Positions 1 to 5,556 of a stretch of 5,556 nt of DNA are shown piece after piece. Every line of letters starts with the position of its first letter. The first letter of the stretch is position 1. The notes beneath the pieces were generated by a model. That model was not told the origin of the DNA, made no database searches, and worked only from the letters and a program-made list of their open reading frames with translations. Origin of the DNA: Polaromonas sp. (lineage in GTDB: Bacteria; Pseudomonadota; Gammaproteobacteria; Burkholderiales; Burkholderiaceae_C); assembly GCA_028292345.1 (NCBI GenBank), contig JAQGMN010000312.1, positions 1-5,556 on the forward strand. The letters run 5' to 3'. A program made the translations under genes and the position numbers.

Positions 1-607
1 CTTGTTGTTACGCATCCCCCTGAATGGAACGCAAGAGCAGCTCACCAGCCTGCGCACGCTCCAAGAAGCCTTTTCAAGGGTCTGCAATGCACTGGCGCCG
101 CTGGTTCAGCAATCGCGATGCTGGAACCGCGTCACACTTCACCACCTTTCCTACAAACAACTGCGGGAACAGTTCCCTGTCATGGGGTCCCAGATGGTCT
201 GCAACGCCATTTATTCTGTTTGCCGCACCAGCCGTTTGGTGTACCAGCATCCTGAAAGTCCGTTCAACCTGAGCCGGCTGCGCGACAAGCCACTGCCGCT
301 GCTCCGATTTACCGACACCTGCCCGGTCTATTTCGACCGTCATACCCTGAGTGTCAAAAACGGCCATTTGTCAATGTATACGCTGGATGGACGCATTCGT
401 TTTCATCTTGCATTGCGGCCGGAGGATGAAACCAGTTTTCATGAAGGAAAGCTGCGGGAGATAGTTTTATCACGCACGGCGACAGACGCTTTTGAGCTGT
501 CATTCCTTTTTTCAAGACCGTCCCAAACCGATGACATATCGGCTGAGACAGAGCAAGACCCCGGTGAAATACCCGAATACGTGATGATTGACGAGGATGC
601 CCCATGA
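1..607 (+). CDS. TnpB/OrfB-like N-terminal-domain protein lacking RuvC (5' partial)
   Basis: The open frame enters at the left edge; the visible part is 201 codons and ends at TGA 605-607. TTG codons at 2 and 5 could be starts, but TnpB-type proteins usually begin a few residues before this first strand, so the true start is probably just upstream. I recognise the pattern of the N-terminal (wedge/REC-like) region of TnpB/IS605-OrfB proteins: a first strand with a Q-containing helix (RIPLNGTQEQL, residues 4-14), a helix with CNALAPLV (28-35), LHHLSYKQLREQFP (46-59) followed by SQMVCNAI (63-70), then VYFDRHTLSVK (109-119) and LSMYTLDGRIRF (123-134), and a strand pair near 151-172. The family then continues into RuvC with a G-[IV]-D-x-G motif. 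Here the chain ends at VMIDEDAP (194-201), so the nuclease core is absent. No function is proven. By inference it could be a domesticated nucleic-acid-binding regulator or a transposon remnant. Its GC (about 53%) is lower than that of the genes downstream. Family resemblance is judged by eye only. Confidence 0.6.
   Translation, partial: LLLRIPLNGTQEQLTSLRTLQEAFSRVCNALAPLVQQSRCWNRVTLHHLSYKQLREQFPVMGSQMVCNAIYSVCRTSRLVYQHPESPFNLSRLRDKPLPLLRFTDTCPVYFDRHTLSVKNGHLSMYTLDGRIRFHLALRPEDETSFHEGKLREIVLSRTATDAFELSFLFSRPSQTDDISAETEQDPGEIPEYVMIDEDAP
593..597 (+). promoter_or_regulatory. Ribosome binding site of the first ABC gene, inside the preceding gene
   Basis: GAGGA lies six bases before ATG 604, a good Shine-Dalgarno match and spacing. 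It sits within the last codons of the upstream gene (its Glu-Asp codons). The two genes share ATGA at 604-607, the classic arrangement for translational coupling. The site supports ATG 604 as the start and indicates that the upstream frame is really translated. Confidence 0.75.
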
Positions 608-2355
608 GTAGCCTGAAAAAGCCTTCCGAACTGCACCAGGCAATGATGTCGCTGCGACCTTATTTTGTGCGGGCTGCCTGGTTCAGCCTGTGTTCGTGCC
701 TGCTGGTTCTTGCTCCCAGCGGTTACATGCTGGAGGTGTATGACCGGGTGGTCAACAGCCGCAACCACATGACCCTTGTCATGCTGACTGTGCTGGTACT
801 GGGCGCCTATGTATTGATGGAAATTCTTGAGTGGGCCAGGTCACAGGTCATGCATGAAGCCGGACAGAAGCTGGACACGCTGCTGCGCAACCGGATATTC
901 ACCGCCATTTTCGAGGCCAATCTCAAACGTGTTCCTGGCGGCAGCCTGCAGCCGTTGAACGATTTCAGGACTGTCAGGGATTTTTTAAGTTCCCCTCCCC
1001 TGCTGGCGCTGATGGAAGCGCCCGTGTCCCTGGTGTTTCTTGCGCTTGTATTTGCCATCAGCCCCGTGCTGGGCTGGGCTTCCGTCATCGGGGCGCTGGT
1101 GCAGGTTTTCATTGGCTGGTTGAATGAGCAAAACACACAGCCGCCGCTGGTGGCCGCCAACCGGGCGGCCATGGCAGCGCAGCAGTATGCCGACGGCTCG
1201 CTACGCAATGCACAAGTGATCGAATCCATGGGCATGCTGCGCGACATCCACCGCCGATGGATGGAAAGACAGCGTGAGTTCCTCGGGCTCCAGGCGACAG
1301 CTTCGGAGCGCGCCGGTGGCTACCAGGCCCTGACAAAGTTCCTGCAGACCACCATGGGGTCGCTGCTGCTGGGGATGGGCGCCTGGCTGCTGCTGCGCAA
1401 CGAGCTCAACGGGGGAGCCGGCATGATGATCGTGGCGTCCATACTGGGCGGCCGGGTGCTGGCGCCGCTGGTCCAGATCATCACGCAGTGGCGCACCGTG
1501 GTGAATGTGCGCGATGCATGGCAGCGGCTTGAAAGCCTGCTGGCCACTGTTCAGGCAAAACCCAAGCCTATGGCGCTTCCGGCGCCGCGCGGCATGTTGC
1601 AGGTTGAAACCCTGGTGGCCGGGGCGCCGGGCGGCGGCACGGCGATCATCAAGAATGCGGCGTTCAGCCTGTCACCGGGCGAGGTCGTGGCCGTGGTGGG
1701 CCCTTCCGCGTCAGGCAAGACAACGCTGGCACGGTTGCTGGTCGGACTGTGGCCCGCCGCAAGCGGGAAGGTGCGGCTCGATGGCGTGGATGTCTTCACT
1801 TGGGACAAGAGCGAACTGGGCCCTTACCTGGGCTACCTGCCGCAAGGCGTGGAGCTGATCGATGGCACGCTGGCTGAAAACATTGCGCGCTTTGGCGAGG
1901 TCGAGCCGGCAAAGGTCAAGGCAGCGGCCCGCGCCGTGGACCTGCATGACTTCATCATGAGCCTTCCGCAGGGTTATGACAGCCCGGTCGGCCGCGAAGG
2001 CGCAAGGCTTTCGGGCGGGCAGCGCCAGCGGGTTGCACTGGCGCGGGCGATCTATGGCGACCCGGTACTGGTCGTGCTTGACGAACCCAATTCCAGCCTG
2101 GACGAGGTGGGTGATGCAGCACTGGCATCGGCCATCCTGGAACTGAAGGCACGCGGCACGACCTTTGTGATCATGACGCACCGCACCAGCATCCTGGCGG
2201 TCGCCGACAAGATGCTGGTGTTGCAGGACGGCGTGATGCAGGCCTTCGGACCGCGTGACGAAGTGCTGGCCGCCCTCAAAAAAGCCAATGAAAAAGCAGC
2301 AGCGGCGCCGTCCGCCAGCCCGTCCCCATCAGGCGTTTTGGTGCCTGCAGCCTGA
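604..2355 (+). CDS. Type I secretion system permease/ATPase, PrtD/AprD/HasD family (first of two)
   Basis: Inner-membrane half-transporter (583 aa, a normal length for PrtD-type proteins) that uses ATP to drive one-step export of an unfolded protein through an adaptor and a TolC-type channel. The N-terminal membrane domain has six probable segments near residues 21-41, 57-77, 132-151, 155-173, 249-267 and 272-292, with the family motif YMLEVYDRVV (41-50) after the first. The ATPase domain is complete: Walker A GPSASGKT 366-373 (Lys372), Q-loop Gln414, signature LSGGQ 469-473, Walker B ending Asp493-Glu494, D-loop SSLD 497-500 and switch His526. No N-terminal C39 peptidase-like domain is present, which separates it from HlyB. 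The last 30 or so residues are an Ala/Ser/Pro-rich tail. The start at 604 is supported by GAGGA six bases upstream and a four-base overlap with the preceding gene. The substrate is not visible here. Family assignment is secure; the specific symbol is not. Confidence 0.95.
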   Translation: MSSLKKPSELHQAMMSLRPYFVRAAWFSLCSCLLVLAPSGYMLEVYDRVVNSRNHMTLVMLTVLVLGAYVLMEILEWARSQVMHEAGQKLDTLLRNRIFTAIFEANLKRVPGGSLQPLNDFRTVRDFLSSPPLLALMEAPVSLVFLALVFAISPVLGWASVIGALVQVFIGWLNEQNTQPPLVAANRAAMAAQQYADGSLRNAQVIESMGMLRDIHRRWMERQREFLGLQATASERAGGYQALTKFLQTTMGSLLLGMGAWLLLRNELNGGAGMMIVASILGGRVLAPLVQIITQWRTVVNVRDAWQRLESLLATVQAKPKPMALPAPRGMLQVETLVAGAPGGGTAIIKNAAFSLSPGEVVAVVGPSASGKTTLARLLVGLWPAASGKVRLDGVDVFTWDKSELGPYLGYLPQGVELIDGTLAENIARFGEVEPAKVKAAARAVDLHDFIMSLPQGYDSPVGREGARLSGGQRQRVALARAIYGDPVLVVLDEPNSSLDEVGDAALASAILELKARGTTFVIMTHRTSILAVADKMLVLQDGVMQAFGPRDEVLAALKKANEKAAAAPSASPSPSGVLVPAA

Positions 2356-2381
2356 ACCCGGAACGCGAGCACACCCATCCC
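2356..2381 (+). other. Short spacer between the two ABC genes
   Basis: Twenty-six bases separate the stop of the first ABC gene from ATG 2382. No promoter or hairpin is evident. The only purine-rich candidates for a ribosome binding site, GGAA at 2360-2363 and GCGAG at 2365-2369, are 12 or more bases from the start and weak. Translation of the second ABC gene may rely on coupling to the first. Confidence 0.5.
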
Positions 2382-4142
2382 ATGAAAAAAATCGCATTCT
2401 TCAAACGCAGCGAACTGACTGCCACCTTGTGGGCGTTCCGGCAGGAGTTCCTGATCGTCGGCGTGCTGAGCTTTTTGAGCAACCTCTTAATGCTGGCGCC
2501 CACCATCTACATGCTGCAGGTCTATGACCGCGTGCTGACCAGCCAGAGCGAACTCACGCTGATTGCGGTGTCGCTGATCACGCTGTTCCTGTTTGGCGTG
2601 ATGGCTTGCTCCGAATGGCTGCGCTCCCGGGTGCTGGTGAAGGCCGGGATGCGCTTTGACGAGCAGCTGAGCACCCGCGTCTTCAACGCCAGCTTCGAGG
2701 CCTACCTGAGCCAGTCCTCCACATCGCCTTCGCGGGCTTTCGGCGATCTGATCCAGATCCGGCAGTTTTTGACGGGAAATGGCATCTTTGCGCTTTTCGA
2801 CGCACCCTGGGCACCCATTTATATTGCAGTGACCTTTCTCCTGCACCCCTGGCTGGGCATCCTGTCGCTGATCTTTGCCGTGGTGCAGGCGGCCCTGGCC
2901 TGGTTTGGACACCGGCATACCGTGGCGCCCGCCGAGGAAGCGGCCAAGGCGTCCAGCGACACCAGCAGCTACCTGCAGAGCAAGCTGCGCAATGCCGAGG
3001 TGCTCGAATCGATGGGCATGATCGGAAACCTGCAAAAACGCTGGAGGCTTCAGCACCACGACGCGATGGACAAGAACGCGTCGGCCCAGGGCCTGACGCA
3101 CCGGGTGACCGCCTGGAGCAAGTTCATCCGCTACAGCCAGCAGTCGCTGGCGCTTGGGGCCGGCGCGCTGCTGGTGATTGACGGCCAGCTGTCGCCAGGC
3201 GCCATGATTGCCGCCAACGTGCTGATGGGACGGGCGCTCGCGCCGATTGACCAGTTGGTGGGGACCTGGCGCAGCTTTGTCTCGACCCGCGCCGCTTTCG
3301 GCCGGCTTGAAAGGCTGCTGCAGGGCCACCCCGAGCGCGACCCTGCCCTGAGCCGTGTCGCACCCACGGGCGCCATCACCTTGCGCGGCGTGGTGGCCAG
3401 CGCCGAAGGCCGGAATACACCGATCCTGAAAAACATCTCGTTTGCCGTTGCTGCAGGTTCCGTGGTGGCCGTACTCGGCCCGTCAGGCTCGGGCAAGTCC
3501 ACCCTGGCGCGCGCCCTGGTGGGCATCTGGCCGGAGCTTTCCGGCGAAGTGCTGCTCGACGACATACCGATGGAACGCTGGAGCCGCACCGAACTGGGGC
3601 CGCACCTGGGCTACCTGCCGCAGGATGTGGAACTGTTTGAAGGCTCCATTGCTGAAAACATTGCCCGCCTGGGAAAGGTCGATTCGGCCAAGGTGATCGA
3701 GGCGGCCCGTTGCGCCGGCATGCACGACATGATCCTGCGCTTTCCGAAAGGTTACGACACGCCCATCGGCGAGGCGGGCGGCCTGCTGTCGGGCGGGCAG
3801 CGCCAGCGCATCGGCCTGGCACGGGCCGTGTACGGCGAACCGGCGCTGATCGTGCTGGACGAACCCAATGCCAACCTGGACGAAGCCGGCGAGAACGCAC
3901 TGCTTCGAACCGTGCAGGCCCTCAAGGCCAAGGGTAAAACCGTCATCCTGATCACCCACCGCCCGGGGGCGATTGCCGTGGCCGACCGGCTCATCATTTT
4001 GCGCGATGGCGAAATCTTTGCCGATGGCCCCAAGGACACGGTGATGCCGGGGCTCAGGCCCGCCAGTCCCGCCAGGCCAACCCGGCCGCCACCCCCCCCT
4101 GCGCCGCCTGTTACTGCCCTGGAATCGCCTCAGCCCGCATGA
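2382..4142 (+). CDS. Type I secretion system permease/ATPase, PrtD/AprD/HasD family (second of two)
   Basis: A second half-transporter (586 aa) of the same family, clearly paralogous to its upstream neighbour. Probable membrane segments lie near residues 23-46, 58-77, 134-154, 157-175, 254-267 and 272-292. Family motifs are YMLQVYDRVL (43-52) and FDAPWAPIYI (139-148), both closer to the PrtD consensus than in the first copy. The ATPase motifs are intact: Walker A GPSGSGKS 366-373 (Lys372), Gln414, LSGGQ 469-473, Asp493-Glu494, ANLD 497-500 and His526. These residue numbers are identical to those of the first copy, so the ATPase domains align without net gaps. The tail from about residue 555 is Pro/Ala-rich, with a run of five prolines. 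The pair may work as a heterodimer, as in the RtxB/RtxE system of Vibrio cholerae, or as alternative homodimers; this is inference. The start is ATG 2382, with only a weak ribosome binding site. Confidence 0.95.
   Translation: MKKIAFFKRSELTATLWAFRQEFLIVGVLSFLSNLLMLAPTIYMLQVYDRVLTSQSELTLIAVSLITLFLFGVMACSEWLRSRVLVKAGMRFDEQLSTRVFNASFEAYLSQSSTSPSRAFGDLIQIRQFLTGNGIFALFDAPWAPIYIAVTFLLHPWLGILSLIFAVVQAALAWFGHRHTVAPAEEAAKASSDTSSYLQSKLRNAEVLESMGMIGNLQKRWRLQHHDAMDKNASAQGLTHRVTAWSKFIRYSQQSLALGAGALLVIDGQLSPGAMIAANVLMGRALAPIDQLVGTWRSFVSTRAAFGRLERLLQGHPERDPALSRVAPTGAITLRGVVASAEGRNTPILKNISFAVAAGSVVAVLGPSGSGKSTLARALVGIWPELSGEVLLDDIPMERWSRTELGPHLGYLPQDVELFEGSIAENIARLGKVDSAKVIEAARCAGMHDMILRFPKGYDTPIGEAGGLLSGGQRQRIGLARAVYGEPALIVLDEPNANLDEAGENALLRTVQALKAKGKTVILITHRPGAIAVADRLIILRDGEIFADGPKDTVMPGLRPASPARPTRPPPPPAPPVTALESPQPA
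4092..4099 (+). repeat. C8 homopolymer near the 3' end of the second ABC gene
   Basis: Eight consecutive C residues encode part of the polyproline stretch in the C-terminal tail. The tract lies after all catalytic motifs, so slippage would alter only the tail. Loss of one C would carry the frame to a stop near 4211, overlapping the start of the adaptor gene. Gain of one C would enter another open frame that runs to 5092. It is also a place where sequencing error is likely. Confidence 0.8.
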
Positions 4143-4190
4143 AGCGCCGCAAGGCCTCCCCATTTATTACTCCTTTCACCGAAACCTGCC
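4143..4190 (+). other. Spacer between the second ABC gene and the adaptor gene
   Basis: Forty-eight bases with no recognisable promoter, terminator hairpin or close Shine-Dalgarno sequence; AAGG at 4151-4154 is too far from ATG 4191. The spacer is in frame with both flanking genes and contains no further stop after TGA 4140-4142. Confidence 0.5.
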
Positions 4191-5556
4191 ATGGCCACAT
4201 CCGACATCCTGAATCGCCCGCCCGTTCCCGCTGCACCCTCCCCCCTGGGAAAAACCGGTGCCGACAAGGCCCCTTCGTCCGACCCGGGCCATGCCGGCCG
4301 GATCGGCCTGTGGGCGCTCGGCATCGGCTTTGGCGGCTTCCTGCTATGGGCTGCGCTGGCCCCGCTGGACGAAGGCGTGCCCAGCCAGGGGCATGTGGCC
4401 ATCGACACCAAGCGCAAGACGGTCCAGCACCTGAGCGGCGGCATCATCAAGGAAGTGCTGGTCGGCGAAGGCGACCAGGTCAAGGAAGGCCAGTTGCTGA
4501 TCAAGCTCGACGATGCGGCGGCCAAGGCCAACTTCGAGGCGGTGCGCCAGCGCTACCTGGGCCTGCGCGCCATGCAGGGCCGCCTGCTGGCCGAGCAGGC
4601 GGGCCTGTCCGTCATCGGCTTTCACCCCGACCTGGTGGCCGCCGCCGGCGACCCGCTGATCAAGCAGCAGATGATGAACCAGGAGCAGCTGTTCAGGTCG
4701 CGCAAGGCCGCCTTGCAGGCCGACCTGCAGTCCATCCAGGAAAGCATCCAGGGCCAGCAGGGGCTGACCGTGGCCTACGAAGGCATGATGGTCAGCCGGC
4801 GCAACCAGTTGGCATTGCTCAACGAAGAACTCACCAACACGCGCGGCCTGGTCAAGGAAGGCTACGTGCCGCGCAACCGCCAGCTGGAGCTGGAGCGCCA
4901 GGTGTCCGAGTCCAGCACGTCGATGACGGAACTGCAGGGCAACACGGTTCGTTCCCGGAGTTCCATGGCCGAGTTGCGCCAGCGCGCCATTGCCCGCCAG
5001 CAGGAATACCGCAAGGAGGTCGAGACGCAGCTGGCCGACGTGACGCGCGAGGTGCTGAGCGATGCCGGCAAATTCATTGCCCTGCAGGATGACCTGACGC
5101 GCACCGAGATCCGCTCGCCGGCGGCAGGCCAGGTGGTGGCGCTGGCGGCGCAAACCGTGGGCGGCGTGATCGGCCCCGGGCAAAAGATCCTGGATGTCGT
5201 GCCGGCCAATGAGTCGCTGCTGCTGGAGACCCGCGTGCTGCCCCAGCTGATCGACAGCGTGCATGCCGGCATGCCGGTCGATGTCCGTTTCAACGCGTTC
5301 GCGCATTCCCCGCAACTGGTGGTGCAGGGCAAGCTGGTGTCGGTGTCGGGCGACATGCTGACCGACCCGCAAACCGGCGCCGGCTACTACCTGGCGCGCG
5401 TTGCCGTGACGCCCGAAGGCTTGACAAAGCTGGGCAAGCGCCAGATGCAGCCGGGCATGCCGGTTGAAGTGGTTTTACGGACCGGCGAGCGCTCGATGCT
5501 CACCTACCTGCTGCACCCGCTGACCAAGCGCATCGCAGCGTCGATGAATGAGGAAT
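4191..5556 (+). CDS. HlyD/PrtE-family type I secretion periplasmic adaptor (3' end open)
   Basis: Membrane fusion protein linking the inner-membrane ABC transporter to the outer-membrane channel. The frame shows 455 codons and is still open at the right edge. The ending (KRIAASMNEE) resembles the natural C-terminus of the family, so little is missing. Parts in order: a Pro/Ala-rich cytoplasmic N-terminus (1-36); one transmembrane segment (about 38-57, ending in APLDEG); a first lipoyl-like half motif (QHLSGGIIKEVLVGEGDQVKEG, about 79-107); a long helical coiled-coil region (about 110-305) containing the second-hairpin phrase RGLVKEGYVPRNR (218-230); a second lipoyl half (IRSPAAGQVVAL, about 307-336); and a C-terminal beta-barrel region (about 343-430) with QPGMPVEVVLRTGERS. 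ATG 4191 is the only ATG, GTG or TTG in this frame after the upstream in-frame stop at 4140-4142, which fixes the start even though no good ribosome binding site is seen. Its position directly after two ABC genes fits the usual D-E gene order. Confidence 0.93.
   Translation, partial: MATSDILNRPPVPAAPSPLGKTGADKAPSSDPGHAGRIGLWALGIGFGGFLLWAALAPLDEGVPSQGHVAIDTKRKTVQHLSGGIIKEVLVGEGDQVKEGQLLIKLDDAAAKANFEAVRQRYLGLRAMQGRLLAEQAGLSVIGFHPDLVAAAGDPLIKQQMMNQEQLFRSRKAALQADLQSIQESIQGQQGLTVAYEGMMVSRRNQLALLNEELTNTRGLVKEGYVPRNRQLELERQVSESSTSMTELQGNTVRSRSSMAELRQRAIARQQEYRKEVETQLADVTREVLSDAGKFIALQDDLTRTEIRSPAAGQVVALAAQTVGGVIGPGQKILDVVPANESLLLETRVLPQLIDSVHAGMPVDVRFNAFAHSPQLVVQGKLVSVSGDMLTDPQTGAGYYLARVAVTPEGLTKLGKRQMQPGMPVEVVLRTGERSMLTYLLHPLTKRIAASMNEE

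Noticed and set aside
1..607. The first gene being a simple decayed pseudogene
   Set aside because: There is no internal stop or frameshift over 201 codons, codon use looks coding, and the ribosome binding site and four-base overlap with the next gene look maintained. A remnant origin is still possible, so it is listed as CDS with moderate confidence.
1..607. A complete IS200/IS605 element with TnpA, end hairpins or an omega-RNA region
   Set aside because: No TnpA frame and no element end was seen. The region after the gene, where an omega RNA would normally be encoded, is the coding start of the ABC transporter.
2487..3329. 280-codon minus-strand open frame
   Set aside because: It is entirely antisense to the membrane domain of the second ABC gene, with no recognisable domain and no supporting ribosome binding site or operon context.
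3483..4163. 226-codon minus-strand open frame
   Set aside because: It is antisense to the ATPase domain of the second ABC gene. Long antisense frames are expected at this GC.
4139..5092. 317-codon plus-strand open frame whose ATG overlaps the stop of the second ABC gene (ATGA)
   Set aside because: Its translation is Arg/Gly/Pro/Ala-rich with no recognisable domain. It overlaps the clear HlyD-family adaptor in another frame, so it is a high-GC shadow despite the tempting ATGA overlap.
4344..5372. 342-codon minus-strand open frame
   Set aside because: It is the antisense of the adaptor's coiled-coil coding region. The His/Gln/Leu-rich composition is the usual artefact of GC-rich coding sequence read backwards, and it has no motif.

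Overview
The window holds four consecutive plus-strand genes with almost no intergenic space, so it looks like part of one operon. Order: (1) a roughly 200-residue protein, open at the left edge, that resembles the N-terminal half of TnpB/IS605-OrfB transposon proteins but stops where the RuvC nuclease domain should begin; (2) and (3) two tandem paralogous type I secretion ABC permease/ATPases of the PrtD/AprD/HasD kind; (4) an HlyD/PrtE-type periplasmic adaptor that runs off the right edge with probably only its stop codon or a few residues missing.

The high GC content, the strong G/C preference at third codon positions and the style of the proteins suggest a betaproteobacterium, possibly Burkholderiales/Comamonadaceae (Polaromonas- or Rhodoferax-like). 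This is inference from composition and general family resemblance, not a database match. GC is uneven: about 53% in bases 1-600 (hand count 319/600), against about 68-70% in lines sampled from the ABC genes' ATPase region and the adaptor.

Region by region: 1-607 TnpB-like fragment protein; 604-2355 first ABC transporter, overlapping the first gene by ATGA with a good ribosome binding site inside that gene; 26-bp gap; 2382-4142 second ABC transporter; 48-bp gap; 4191-5556 adaptor. No RNA gene, CRISPR array, insertion-sequence end, promoter or terminator was recognised. The promoter must lie left of the window.

Working together, the two ABC proteins (likely a heterodimer, or two alternative homodimers) would power export of an unfolded substrate with a C-terminal signal. 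The adaptor would bridge the inner-membrane transporter to a TolC-type outer-membrane channel. Neither the channel nor the substrate is in the window. The unusual element is the RuvC-less TnpB relative, translationally coupled to the first transporter gene. It may be a domesticated nucleic-acid-binding regulator, or a remnant that has kept its reading frame.
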